A program made the position numbers and the translations under genes. A stretch of DNA of 54,763 bases from CAZMGG01 sp964565715 (lineage in GTDB: Bacteria > Planctomycetota > UBA1135 > UBA2386), in assembly GCA_964565715.1 (NCBI GenBank), contig CAZMGG010000024.1, positions 1-54,763 of the forward strand, given 5' to 3'. Shown one piece after another: positions 7,786-16,661 of this stretch (the stretch's first letter is position 1; the number at the start of each line of letters is the position of its first letter). Below the pieces are notes generated by a model, which was not told where the DNA came from, made no database searches, and saw only the letters and a program-made list of their open reading frames with translations.

Positions 7786-9090
7786 ATGATCCGTAGCCTG
7801 CGAATCATCATCCTGGTGCTCGTGGCGCTCGCCTTGGCTGGCGGATCGGCCTGTGCCCAGCGGAGCTGGATCGTCGACCGCTGCAATGGACCACTGGCGG
7901 ATTTCACGGACCTTCCTGCGGCGGTAGCCGCAGCAGCTCCTGGTGACACCTTGTGGCTCTATCGGGGCTGCGCTTCGTCTCCGTCGTTCACGGCGTGCCA
8001 CATCGACAAACCGCTGCGCTTGATTGCAATGGGGTGGTACGCATCCAATGCACCGGGCACGAGCCCGCAGGGTCCCCGCGTGTCGGTCAAGGGCCGCATC
8101 ACGGTGTCCAACATCGCGGCGGGACAGCGATTGGTGTTGTCCGGCGTATCCCTGTTCTTTGACCATGGGACATACCCGAACCTGGTGCTGCAGCCTCACG
8201 GCATCCACGCCTGGGATTGCGCGGGCCAGGTCATCCTGGAGAACGTCTGGTGGGTGACCGGCGGCGTGATCCAGGGGCGATGCCGGTTCGAGCGCTGTGC
8301 CGACGTCATCATCCGTGGCTGCTTCCTGTATTGCCGGAGCGAGCCCATCACCTTCGTGGACTCCAGCGCCTATGTGCATTACAGCCAACTGCTGTCGGAG
8401 AACGGGATCTATGGGCTGAGCAGTTGGTATCCGATCTCGTGGTATGGTCTCTCCTCGCCTTCGCAGCCCGCCGTACTGATCCGCAACTCGAACGTGTTCG
8501 CCTCGGACGCAGCGATCCTAGGCGCCGACGCCCGTGACAACCCGCAGCCCACCGCCGGCAGCGATGGTGCCGTGGTCGAGAGCGGTTCCCTGGTGCTGGC
8601 CGGGGGCACCTTCATCCAAGGCGGGTGGCCCATGCGGTTGCATGGCGGCTTCCCGTACCGGCCGGCGGACGGGCGCGGCCTCGTGTTCCGCGACCCACGC
8701 TCGGGCGCGCTGCCTGCCAGCTTCCAGTTCACACCGATCAACGTGAACACCGTGACCTTCCGCTGGCTGGTGCAGAACCAGACCTACGACGTGGAGGTGT
8801 TCGGTCCGCCTGGCGGCTTCGCCCTGCTGGCCGTCGGCAGCTACCTCCAGCAGCCGATCCGTGGCCCGCTCGGCGACCTCGGCATCGATCCCAGCGGCAT
8901 CGCCGTCATCGGTGCCGCCGCCCTGGACTCTACCTACGGATGGGCCCAGTGGCGGCTGCCGCTCGGCTGGCAGGTCCCCGTCGAGCACGTGTTCGCCTTC
9001 CAGGCCGGCCTGCTCGATCCGAGCGGTGGCATCTCGCTGTCGCACGCCGCGCCCTTCCTGGTGGGCTGGGGCGTCGGCCGGCAACCATGA
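7786..9090 (+). CDS. Secreted beta-helix-like protein with shared C-terminal domain
   Basis: A 434-aa protein starting with a signal peptide (MIRSLRIIILVLVALALAGG, ending SACAQ). Residues 30-320 look like a right-handed parallel beta-helix: short strands with N/C/G turns and 'FxxCxDVIIRGCFLY'-type rungs, as in periplasmic copper-binding or pectate-lyase-fold proteins. The last 100 residues resemble the C-terminal domain of the propeller-like protein (12249-14798) and the 170-aa protein at 16662. They share a GL-type strand, a hydrophobic 'FxFQAGLLDPSGGISLSHAAPFLVG' pattern and a length of about 110 aa. The ATG at 7786 is preceded by GGAG and a clear promoter. The function is unknown; it probably sits at the cell surface. 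Confidence 0.75.
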   Translation: MIRSLRIIILVLVALALAGGSACAQRSWIVDRCNGPLADFTDLPAAVAAAAPGDTLWLYRGCASSPSFTACHIDKPLRLIAMGWYASNAPGTSPQGPRVSVKGRITVSNIAAGQRLVLSGVSLFFDHGTYPNLVLQPHGIHAWDCAGQVILENVWWVTGGVIQGRCRFERCADVIIRGCFLYCRSEPITFVDSSAYVHYSQLLSENGIYGLSSWYPISWYGLSSPSQPAVLIRNSNVFASDAAILGADARDNPQPTAGSDGAVVESGSLVLAGGTFIQGGWPMRLHGGFPYRPADGRGLVFRDPRSGALPASFQFTPINVNTVTFRWLVQNQTYDVEVFGPPGGFALLAVGSYLQQPIRGPLGDLGIDPSGIAVIGAAALDSTYGWAQWRLPLGWQVPVEHVFAFQAGLLDPSGGISLSHAAPFLVGWGVGRQP

Positions 9091-9114
9091 TCCGCTGACC
9101 CCCGGCGCCCCGGG

Positions 9115-10620
9115 TCAGCCCAGTTCCAGCTCCAGCAGGTCCACCTCGCAGGGCCCGTTGATCAGGTCCAGCCGCAGCCACTGCACCGGCGCCGCCCGCG
9201 CCGCCGCGGGCAGCGGCACCACGTGGCGGTGCACGCGGCCGTCGTTGGGCACGCGGAACAGCACGCTGCGGCCCTCCGCCATGCCCTCGTCGCCCGCACC
9301 CTTCCAGAACACCTGACCGTCGCCGTGGCTCACCGCCAGCTCCGGGTTGTGCACCCGCATGGTCAACACCACCTCGCGCACCACCCGGTCGAGGCACGGC
9401 GTCAGCAGCCACGGGTCGGCGCCGAGCGAGTGCCAGTGGAAGCCGCTGCCGTCGCCGGGCCGCACCCGCAGCTGCTCGTTCCAGAAGAAGCCCCGGCGCT
9501 GGTCCCGCTCGGCGAACACGAACCGGTCCTGCGGCCACCGTTCGGGCAGGAACAGCCGGTCGTGCAGGTCCAGCAGGGCCGCGGCCCGCGCCGGCAGTTC
9601 CCGCTGCAGCCGTCCGGCCAGTACCGCGCGCGACACCGGCGCGGCGGCACGGTCGAACAGGTCCGGCACGCCGTCCACCAGCGGGAAGCGCCGGCCGCCG
9701 GGCGCGAGCAACGCACCACTGCCCAGCTGCAGCGGCGCGCCGCCGCCGGGTTCGCACAGGAGCCCGCGCAAGGCCGGATCCAGGCCCGCGGCCGCGCCGG
9801 CCACCGGCCGCGGCATGAGCACGCTGCCGAGCAGCAGTTCCAGCAGCGCCTCGTCGCGGTGCCGGCGCTCGCGCCGCGCCGTCCCGGCCAGCATCTCGCA
9901 GGCGACCACGCCGTGGTTGCCCGCACCGCACGGCGCCAGCGCCAGGTTCCGCCGCAGCCACGCCCGTGCCGCCGCCACGTCCGCCAGCTGGCCCGGCGGC
10001 GTGCCGGCGCACTGCGCGTGCAGCAACGCGTCCGCTCCGAACGCCGCCCGCAGGTCGTCCGGATGGAACAGGTTCCGCTCCATGTGCGGCCAGCCCGGCC
10101 GCCGGAACAGCCATTCGTCCACCCAGGCCCGCTCGGCGTGCACCTCCTCGGTGGTGAGGATCACCGCGTGCCGCGCCACGCGCCGCAGTTCCAGCAGCAG
10201 CGGCACCGGCTGCTCGACGTGTTCGATCACCTCGCTGCACACCACCACGTCGAAGCTGCGATCGGGGAACGGCAGCGCCGCGCAGTCCACCGCCAGCGCC
10301 GGCAGGCCGAACAGCTCGCGGGCCCGCGCGCAGGCCTGCACCGACAGGTCGCAGGTCACCGCCCGCACGCCGAAGGCGCGCTGCGCGAGGTGGGGCAGGA
10401 AGCCCTCGGCGCCGCCGACGTCCAGCAGCGTGCCGCAGCGGAGCCCGTCCAGGAGGCGCAGGATGTGCAGCTGGCGCAGGAGACGCGCCGCGTGGCCGGG
10501 CTCGCAGTCCGGATGGCCGATGCCGTAGATCGGCTGGTGCGCGTAGTAGACGCCCGCCGCCGTCCGTTGCGCGAAGCGGCGTTCGAGCCAGGTGCGGGTG
10601 ATGTCGGTGTAGAGACCCAA
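9115..10620 (-). CDS. Class I SAM-dependent methyltransferase (type 11)
   Basis: About 501 aa from the TTG at 10620. The methyltransferase core is in the N-terminal half: motif I LLDVGGAEGFLPHLA, motif II region VTCDLS, LPFPDRSFDVVVCSEVIEHV (motif IV and V). The C-terminal half (about 250-500) is unfamiliar and includes a segment with FHWHSLGADPWLLTPCLD. An ATG at 10686 would add 22 Arg/Pro-rich residues. However, the minus-strand -10 box TAGAGT at 10637-10642 lies between the two and favours the TTG. Methyltransferases with this architecture often modify glycans or lipids; the substrate cannot be told here. Divergent from the secreted protein at 10716. Confidence 0.82.
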   Translation of the reverse strand: MGLYTDITRTWLERRFAQRTAAGVYYAHQPIYGIGHPDCEPGHAARLLRQLHILRLLDGLRCGTLLDVGGAEGFLPHLAQRAFGVRAVTCDLSVQACARARELFGLPALAVDCAALPFPDRSFDVVVCSEVIEHVEQPVPLLLELRRVARHAVILTTEEVHAERAWVDEWLFRRPGWPHMERNLFHPDDLRAAFGADALLHAQCAGTPPGQLADVAAARAWLRRNLALAPCGAGNHGVVACEMLAGTARRERRHRDEALLELLLGSVLMPRPVAGAAAGLDPALRGLLCEPGGGAPLQLGSGALLAPGGRRFPLVDGVPDLFDRAAAPVSRAVLAGRLQRELPARAAALLDLHDRLFLPERWPQDRFVFAERDQRRGFFWNEQLRVRPGDGSGFHWHSLGADPWLLTPCLDRVVREVVLTMRVHNPELAVSHGDGQVFWKGAGDEGMAEGRSVLFRVPNDGRVHRHVVPLPAAARAAPVQWLRLDLINGPCEVDLLELELG

Positions 10621-10636
10621 GGGGCGGCGGGGCGGG

Positions 10637-10642
10637 ACTCTA
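10637..10642 (-). promoter_or_regulatory. -10 box for the methyltransferase gene
   Basis: Minus-strand TAGAGT lies 16 nt before the TTG at 10620 and inside the reading frame of the longer alternative start. It is the reason the shorter start is chosen. No convincing -35 box is visible. Confidence 0.42.
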
Positions 10643-10715
10643 GCCGGCGCTCCGGCGGTGGCCCAGCGAAGGTCGCGCGCGTGCATTTGCTGCCGGCCGT
10701 GCGATGCTGCCGGCC

Positions 10716-12200
10716 ATGCGGCTTCCCGTCCGAGTCCTGCAGGCCTTGTTGCTGGCCATGGTCGCCGGCAGCGCCGGTGCCACCGCGACCACGCCACAGG
10801 GGCCCGGCGACGAGCAGGCCGCACTGACCCGGTTCCTGCAGGAGCCCCACGCCGGCCCGCCGCGCTACCTGCTGCCGCGCGCCATCGACGAGGCGCCCGT
10901 GCCGGACCCGATCGTGGTGGTGGACACGAGCTACTTCGTCGAGGAACTGGTGCTGATGCGCCGCGGGATCCAGCTCCGGCTCGAGGCAGAGCGGCGCGCC
11001 GACCTGCGGTCGGTGCTGCAGCAGGCCGCGCGCTCGCCGTCGCTGGCCGAAGCCGAGGCCGAACCGGTGCGCGCGATCCTGCGGGTCGGCGCCGCCTTGC
11101 TGGGGGCGCGCCTCGAGCTCTCCGCCGAGGAAGCGGACGAGCGGGACGCCGTGCGCGGCTGGGCCAGCGGCGCGGTGCTGCGTTCCCGTTTCGCCGGCGG
11201 CGGCGAAGTGCCGGGCCTCACCAACACCGGCGAGTCGGCGGTGGCGGTGACCGATGCCGCCCAGGTCCTGCTGGTGGAGTCCTACCTGCTGGTGTGCGCG
11301 CGGCTGCTGCCGCCGGAGTTGCGGCAACGGCTGCAGCGGGCCGCGCGGGAGGCGATGACCGACGCCGACCACGCGCCGCTGGTGCGCCAGGTCGCGACCT
11401 GGCACGGCCTCGAGCCCGATCCGGAGCTGCCGATGCTGCTGCGCCTGCCGGTCGGCCGCGGCAGCGAGCCGCAGCAATGGGCCTTCCAGCCGCGGGGCCT
11501 GCGCGTCCCGCCGCTGCGCGACTTCGCCTCGGAGGCGCGCGTGCCGACGGTGCGCGAGGCGTGCATGACGGTGGTGCGGGCGCTTTCGGGCCCCGCCGAG
11601 CAGTCGCCGCTGGTGGCGCCGGGCGACGAGGGCGTCTGGGCGCAGAAGCAGGCCGCGGCGGCGGCGTGGCTGTATCTGGCCCTGCCCGAACGTGGCGAGG
11701 TCCAGAACGTGCCGGCGGCCTGGCAGCGGCGGCGCGGGTGTCGCGTGGTGATCGAGCCGCGGCTGTCGGTGTGGCTGGCGCTGCGGCAGGCCTACGGGCG
11801 GATCCTGGCGGAGTACGGTCCGCGCTTCGTGGGGGATCGCGCGGAGCGGCTCGAGTTGCTCGACGGGATCGTGGAGCTCTGCCGGCGGCAGGAGGCCGGC
11901 GAGGCGGTGGATGCGGCGAGCGGCGACCGGCTGGTGGCGGCGCTGTGCGCGGGGCACGGGCTCGGTGATGGCGAGGTGACGACGCCGCGGCGGCTGCAGA
12001 CGGATCTGGGCGCGGCCGGCGTGATCGGTCGCTACCGGCGCGGGCTGCCGTCGATGGTGCCGCTGCCGGTGATGCTCGACGGGCGCCGGCGGATCGCGAT
12101 CGGGCTGGGCCTGCCGGTGCTGGTGGGTCGTGGAGGCGGGGAGGACTGGCAGCCGTTGCCGGTGCTGGTGGAGAGCGGGTCGGGTTCGGCGGGGCGGTGA
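10716..12200 (+). CDS. Secreted protein of unknown function
   Basis: A 494-aa protein with a signal peptide (MRLPVRVLQALLLAMVAGSA, cut near GATA). The rest is mostly helical and charged, with no metal-site or enzyme signature that I recognise. Notable stretches are VVVDTSYFVEELVLMRRG (near 70) and EGVWAQKQAAAAAWLYLALPERGE (split helices near 310). An ATG 12 bases upstream (10704) is possible, but the later start gives the cleaner signal peptide. Codon use matches its neighbours. It runs convergently towards the propeller-like gene. Confidence 0.72.
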   Translation: MRLPVRVLQALLLAMVAGSAGATATTPQGPGDEQAALTRFLQEPHAGPPRYLLPRAIDEAPVPDPIVVVDTSYFVEELVLMRRGIQLRLEAERRADLRSVLQQAARSPSLAEAEAEPVRAILRVGAALLGARLELSAEEADERDAVRGWASGAVLRSRFAGGGEVPGLTNTGESAVAVTDAAQVLLVESYLLVCARLLPPELRQRLQRAAREAMTDADHAPLVRQVATWHGLEPDPELPMLLRLPVGRGSEPQQWAFQPRGLRVPPLRDFASEARVPTVREACMTVVRALSGPAEQSPLVAPGDEGVWAQKQAAAAAWLYLALPERGEVQNVPAAWQRRRGCRVVIEPRLSVWLALRQAYGRILAEYGPRFVGDRAERLELLDGIVELCRRQEAGEAVDAASGDRLVAALCAGHGLGDGEVTTPRRLQTDLGAAGVIGRYRRGLPSMVPLPVMLDGRRRIAIGLGLPVLVGRGGGEDWQPLPVLVESGSGSAGR

Positions 12201-12220
12201 GGTCGGGAGGTGGGGGGCGT

Positions 12221-12245
12221 CACAGCCTGCCGGGAGGCGACTGTG
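12221..12245. terminator. Hairpin between convergent genes
   Basis: CACA/TGTG and GCCT/AGGC arms form an interrupted stem-loop in the 48-bp gap between the convergent genes ending at 12200 and 12249. It has no U-tract and a 3-nt bulge, so termination in both directions is only a suggestion. Confidence 0.3.
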
Positions 12246-12248
12246 GTG

Positions 12249-14798
12249 CTAGAGGTACCCAGCCGTGAAGGTCAGGCCATTCGAGGTTCTTGCACCCAGC
12301 GCATTCGTCGCCGGGGCCAGGACAAAGGCCTGGGCGTGGAAGCGCAAGCCACTCAGCCAAGGGCTACGCGGCAGAGGCACCGCGATCTGCGGCGTTGCAG
12401 TGCCGACGAGAGCATAGGTGAGATCGAGGCTGGTGTAGAGCGCGCAGTCCGGCGCGCCCAGGCCGCCCAGGTCGATCCCGCTGAACCGGGTGAAGCCAAT
12501 GCACACGGCGCCGGGACCGAGGCCCGTGAAACTGCTCGTGCGCATCACGAGCTCGCTGCCCAGCCAGGGCTGGCTGGCTGCCTGCAGGGTCAGCGGCTGG
12601 ATCGGCGGGCAGCCATAGCCATAAGGGGACGTGCTTGCGGGACAACTCGTCACCAAGCTCGCCAACCCGCCCGTCACGGTGTCGTCCATCTGGTGGAACG
12701 CGCCTCCCACCACGAGTTCGCCCGCGTTCCACCAGAGAATGGTCTGCACGACCGTGGTCCTGGCGGTCCCCAGAGCGGTCCATGCCACGCCGTCCCAGCG
12801 GGCGATGTTATGGGGCAACGCCACGCCGCCCTGGGAGAAGCTGCCGGAAGCCACCAGATCGCCATCCGGCAGAACAGCCAACGCTCTGGCACCAGCATAC
12901 GGAGGGCCGCGGCTGTCCGCCATCGCGGACCATGCGACGCCATCCCAGCGTGCGAGCCCGACCGTCCGAATGCCTCCAGCAGTCTCGAACGCGCCACCGG
13001 CGATCAAGTCACCGTTCCGCATCCGTGCCAGGCTGTACACACCGCCGTTGGGGAAGCTCCAGGACATCCCCGACCCAACCGAGTGCCACTGGCCACCATC
13101 CCAGCGCGCGATACCCCGGTCCACAGGGCCGAGCGAGAACTGGCCACCCGCAACCAGGTCGCCATTGGGCAGCACCGCCAGCGCCTGGACAAGCCACGGC
13201 GAGGTCAGTCCCATCGCATGCCAGCCAGCACCGTCCCAGATCGCCATTCCATTCACCCGTAGGCCGACGTTGATCTGGCCGATGAACCGGAACCCTCCTC
13301 CTACGACCAGATCGCCCGTTGGCAGGACCGCCAGGCACCAAGCAGCATTGTCGAGGCCAGCCCCAAGTGCATGCCACATCGCGCCGTCCCAACGGGCGAT
13401 GAACCGTGCAGCGGATCCGCCAGCAGCCAGGAACCAGCCGGCGGCAACCAGATCACCGTTGGGCATCACGGCCAACGCCCGCACCGAGTCGTCGAGGCCG
13501 GAGCCAAGCGGGTGCCACCGGCGGCCGTCCCAGCGGGCTATGCGATTGGCCTGGACGCCGCCCACCTGAGTGAAGTCTCCGGCAATCACGATGTCTCCCG
13601 AGGGCAAGGTCGCACTGGCTCGGACCGCGCTGTTCAGGCCCGCTCCCACGGGGCGCCAGTCCGTGCCGTTCCACCGGGCCACGTTGTGCAGACCGGTCTT
13701 GCCAGACCGGAAGAAGAAGCCGCCGACAACCAGGTCCCCGCCGGTCAGCTGCGTGATCGCCTCCACGGACACCGCTATCCAGTCGCCAAGCGGTTGCCAC
13801 TGGCCAGCGGACCAGCGAGCCACGGCCGAGGGGTCGCCATTGACGTTGATGGAGGCGCCACCAACGATCAAGTCGCCATTCGGCAGGGTCCACAGGGCGC
13901 TCACGGGACTTGACGATGGAATCCCCAGCGATCGCCAGGCGGCGCCGTCCCAGCGCGCCAGCGAATCCGGACCTTGCGCACCGGCGAGCATGAACTCGCC
14001 GCCGGCCACGAGGTCACCGTTGGCAAGAACCGCGAGCGCCGCGACACCCCCTGTCAACCATAAGGGGTTGGGACTTCGCAGGCCTGGGCCCAAGGAGCGC
14101 CACGCACTGCCATCCCAGCGAGCGATGCCATTCGCGGCGCTGCCCCCGGGAATGCCGAAGATGCCCCCAGCCACCAGGTCGCCATTTGGCAGCGCCACCA
14201 GCGATTGCACGTTGGCGGTCATGCCCGTGCCAACCGGCAGCCAGGCAGAACCACTCCACCGCGCAACATAGGAGGTCGCCACCGGACCGCTGTGGGTGAA
14301 GTCGCCGCCGGCAATGAGATCGCCGTTGGGCATCACCGTGAGTGCCTTCACCGATCCGTTGAAGCCCGCGCCGAGGGGTGACCACGCGGTGCCGTTCCAG
14401 CGCGCAATGTTGCTCGCAGGAATGCCCCCCGCCAGGTGGAAGGAACCGCCCACGATGAGGTCGCCGCCGGGCAGCGTCGCGAATGCCCTGCCATAGCCGC
14501 GTACCCCCGGCATGAACTCGAGACCCGATCCGAGACCCGACCAGGCGTCCAAACCAGCGTCGTACGCCGCGATCCCCGCCACGTGCGCCTGTCCGGCGAC
14601 GTCGAACAGGCCGCCAACCACGAGCAGTGGCAACCGCGGCCCCGCGCCGTCCGGATCCCATTCGACGGTCGCCATGATGGTGGAGTTCGTGCCTGGCAGC
14701 CCATCCCAGCCGCGCCAGGCATTCATGCACTGGCCAGCCGCGATGCCCGCCGCAAGACCCAGGGCTGCGCCGGCGAACAGACCACTCCAGATAGGCAT
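12249..14798 (-). CDS. Secreted 13-repeat propeller-like protein
   Basis: An 849-aa protein with a hydrophobic N-terminal signal ending near AAGQ. It contains 13 tandem units of about 50 residues with the consensus 'xxIARWDGxxWxxLGxG...VxALAVLPNGDLVAGGxFxxAGG', which should fold as a beta-propeller or related all-beta array. A C-terminal domain of about 120 residues (starting near SPYGYGCP) resembles the orphan protein at 16662-17174. The repeats vary in sequence but hardly in length, as expected for internal duplication followed by divergence. A GAGG site lies 9 nt before the ATG. The function is unknown; surface adhesion or ligand binding is a guess. It lies downstream of recQ on the same strand, but with its own -10 box. 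Confidence 0.82.
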   Translation of the reverse strand: MPIWSGLFAGAALGLAAGIAAGQCMNAWRGWDGLPGTNSTIMATVEWDPDGAGPRLPLLVVGGLFDVAGQAHVAGIAAYDAGLDAWSGLGSGLEFMPGVRGYGRAFATLPGGDLIVGGSFHLAGGIPASNIARWNGTAWSPLGAGFNGSVKALTVMPNGDLIAGGDFTHSGPVATSYVARWSGSAWLPVGTGMTANVQSLVALPNGDLVAGGIFGIPGGSAANGIARWDGSAWRSLGPGLRSPNPLWLTGGVAALAVLANGDLVAGGEFMLAGAQGPDSLARWDGAAWRSLGIPSSSPVSALWTLPNGDLIVGGASINVNGDPSAVARWSAGQWQPLGDWIAVSVEAITQLTGGDLVVGGFFFRSGKTGLHNVARWNGTDWRPVGAGLNSAVRASATLPSGDIVIAGDFTQVGGVQANRIARWDGRRWHPLGSGLDDSVRALAVMPNGDLVAAGWFLAAGGSAARFIARWDGAMWHALGAGLDNAAWCLAVLPTGDLVVGGGFRFIGQINVGLRVNGMAIWDGAGWHAMGLTSPWLVQALAVLPNGDLVAGGQFSLGPVDRGIARWDGGQWHSVGSGMSWSFPNGGVYSLARMRNGDLIAGGAFETAGGIRTVGLARWDGVAWSAMADSRGPPYAGARALAVLPDGDLVASGSFSQGGVALPHNIARWDGVAWTALGTARTTVVQTILWWNAGELVVGGAFHQMDDTVTGGLASLVTSCPASTSPYGYGCPPIQPLTLQAASQPWLGSELVMRTSSFTGLGPGAVCIGFTRFSGIDLGGLGAPDCALYTSLDLTYALVGTATPQIAVPLPRSPWLSGLRFHAQAFVLAPATNALGARTSNGLTFTAGYL

Positions 14799-14845
14799 GG
14801 GAATTTGCCTCGACGCCGCGGAACGAGGCCGGCGCCAAGCGGGCG

Positions 14846-14851
14846 AGCCTA
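14846..14851 (-). promoter_or_regulatory. -10 box for the propeller-like gene
   Basis: Minus-strand TAGGCT lies about 47 nt before the ATG at 14798, between it and the recQ stop. Unlike most starts in this window, this one has both a leader and a GAGG ribosome-binding site. Confidence 0.42.
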
Positions 14852-14879
14852 CCTGGCCCAGGCGTTCCGGACAAGCTCA

Positions 14880-16574
14880 CTACCGCGGCACCGGCCGCCA
14901 CTGCCGGCGGTTGAGGTCGATCGACCGCTGCGACAGGTCGCGCGCCACCTCCACATCGGCCTTCCACGTCCGGCCGTGGCGGTGCACCCGGAGCACCGCG
15001 CACGGACCCAGGCCCTTCACCTCGATCCAGTCGCCGCGCTGCGGTCCGTCGTCGCCGCCACCGCCGCCCTCGCCGGCGCTGCCCACCACGAGCGGCCGCA
15101 TCGCCGGCAGGTGGCCGTCCTGCCAGGCCGCCGGGTCGACGCAGACATCGCAGGCGCCGCAGCCGTCCGCCAGATCGTCGAAGCCGAAGTGCCGGTGGAT
15201 CGTCTGCTTGCGGCAGTCGTGCCCGGTCGCATACCGCACCATCGACAGCAGCCCCAGCAGATCCTGCCGGCGCTTGTCCTCGGGCAGCCACAGCTCGCAC
15301 TCCGCATCGGTGGGCAGCCGCACGAACGACAGATCCCGCCCGATCTCGCCCTCGATGCAGCCCGCCGACCGCAGCAGCCGCAGGCACGTGTCCACCCGGC
15401 CGTCGCGACGGTTCTTCAGCAGGAACGTGTCCTGCAATCCCTCCAGGTCCAGCGCCGCGATGCGCATCCCGAGGCCCTGCAGGTGCTCGGCGATCTGCAG
15501 CAGGAAGCGCCGGTCCGGGTTCTGCCACTCGACGAAGTCCTTCTGGATCTGCAGATCCTCCTCGCGATAGAGCAGCTCGCAGAAGCTGCCCGCACCGTCG
15601 CGGCCGGCGCGGCCGACCTCCTGATAGAGCGCCTCCAGGGTGCCCGGGAGCTGCCAGTGGACGATGGCGCGGATGTCGGGCTTGTCGACCCCCATGCCGA
15701 ACGCGTTGGTGGCGAGCATCAGCGGGGCGTCCTGCTGCAGGAAGCGCTCCTGCTGCTGGCGCCGTTCGTGGGCCGACAGCTTGCCGTGGTAGACCAGCGG
15801 TCGGTGGCCGTCCTTCTGCAGCGCCGTCTCCAGCCGCAGCAGATCCTGGATCAGCGCGCAGTAGACGATGGCCGGGCCGCCGGTGCGGGCCAGCAGCGCG
15901 CGCAGGCGCTCCAGCTTGTCGGTCTCGTCGGCGCAGGCGGTCACCGACAGGAACAGGTTGCGGCGTTCGATGCCGGTGTGGAAGAGGGGCGCGTCCTGCA
16001 GGTGCAACGCCGCGCGGATGTCGGCCTGCACCGCCGGCGTGGCGGTGGCGGTGAGCGCGAGGCAGGGCGGCGTGCCGAGCGCCTGGCGGACCGCGCCGAG
16101 CCGCAGGTAGTCGGGCCGGAAGTCGTGACCCCACTGCGAGACGCAGTGGGCCTCGTCGACCACCAGCAGCGACACGCCGATCTTGCGCACGCGGTCGAGG
16201 AAGCCCGCCACACGGAAGCGCTCCGGCGTCACGTAGAGCAGCTTCAGCAGGCCGCGCTCGGCCTCGGCCAGCCGCTGTTCGCGTTCCTGGTGGTCGAGCA
16301 GGCTGTGGATGCAGGCGGCGGGCAGGCCTTTGCGCCGCAGAGCCGCCACCTGGTCGTCCATCAGCGCGATCAGCGGGCTCACCACCAAGGTCAGGCCCTC
16401 GCGCAGCAGGGCCGGGAGCTGGAAGCAGAGCGACTTGCCGTCGCCGGTGGCCATCACCACCAGGGCCGAACGGTCGGCCAGCACGGTCTCGATCACCTCC
16501 CGTTGCGCCGGGCGGAAGTCGGTGAAGCCGAAGTGCTGGCGCAGGGCCGCGCGCAGGTCCATCGCTGGGATCAT
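14880..16574 (-). CDS. recQ: ATP-dependent DNA helicase RecQ
   Basis: A 564-aa superfamily 2 3'-5' DNA helicase. It has FRPAQREVI (motif 0), Walker A in MATGDGKS (the more usual form is PTGGGKS), DEAHCVSQWGHDFRPDY (motif II plus the aromatic-rich loop), TATATP (motif III), FGMGVDKPDIR and the arginine fingers in QEVGRAGRDG. A Cys cluster of RQC zinc type (GHDCRK...GACDVC) lies near residues 445-470. The tail after that is short, with no HRDC domain, but it carries a small beta-rich segment RGDWIEVKGLGPCAVLRV. RecQ acts in recombination and replication-fork repair. A second in-frame ATG at 16562 is also possible as the start. Confidence 0.95.
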   Translation of the reverse strand: MIPAMDLRAALRQHFGFTDFRPAQREVIETVLADRSALVVMATGDGKSLCFQLPALLREGLTLVVSPLIALMDDQVAALRRKGLPAACIHSLLDHQEREQRLAEAERGLLKLLYVTPERFRVAGFLDRVRKIGVSLLVVDEAHCVSQWGHDFRPDYLRLGAVRQALGTPPCLALTATATPAVQADIRAALHLQDAPLFHTGIERRNLFLSVTACADETDKLERLRALLARTGGPAIVYCALIQDLLRLETALQKDGHRPLVYHGKLSAHERRQQQERFLQQDAPLMLATNAFGMGVDKPDIRAIVHWQLPGTLEALYQEVGRAGRDGAGSFCELLYREEDLQIQKDFVEWQNPDRRFLLQIAEHLQGLGMRIAALDLEGLQDTFLLKNRRDGRVDTCLRLLRSAGCIEGEIGRDLSFVRLPTDAECELWLPEDKRRQDLLGLLSMVRYATGHDCRKQTIHRHFGFDDLADGCGACDVCVDPAAWQDGHLPAMRPLVVGSAGEGGGGGDDGPQRGDWIEVKGLGPCAVLRVHRHGRTWKADVEVARDLSQRSIDLNRRQWRPVPR

Positions 16575-16626
16575 GGGCGACGGGTCCGGCGGTGCAAGGC
16601 GCGCGCGGCGCGCGCGGCGGGCAGGG

Positions 16627-16655
16627 TTGGCGGTGGCGCGGTGTTTCCGTAGGGT
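16627..16655 (+). promoter_or_regulatory. Promoter of the orphan-domain gene (leaderless)
   Basis: TTGGCG (16627-16632) and TAGGGT (16650-16655) with a 17-bp spacer. The ATG at 16662 begins 7 nt after the last base of the -10 box, where transcription would be expected to start, so the mRNA is predicted to be leaderless. Confidence 0.62.
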
Positions 16656-16661
16656 GGGCGC

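Noticed and set aside
10621..10686. ATG at 10686 as the methyltransferase start
   Set aside because: The extra 22 residues are Arg/Pro-rich and contain a -10 box (10637-10642) that fits the TTG at 10620.
16575..16661. Origin of replication or DnaA-box cluster in the GC-rich gap
   Set aside because: No DnaA-box-like sequences or AT-rich unwinding element are seen.
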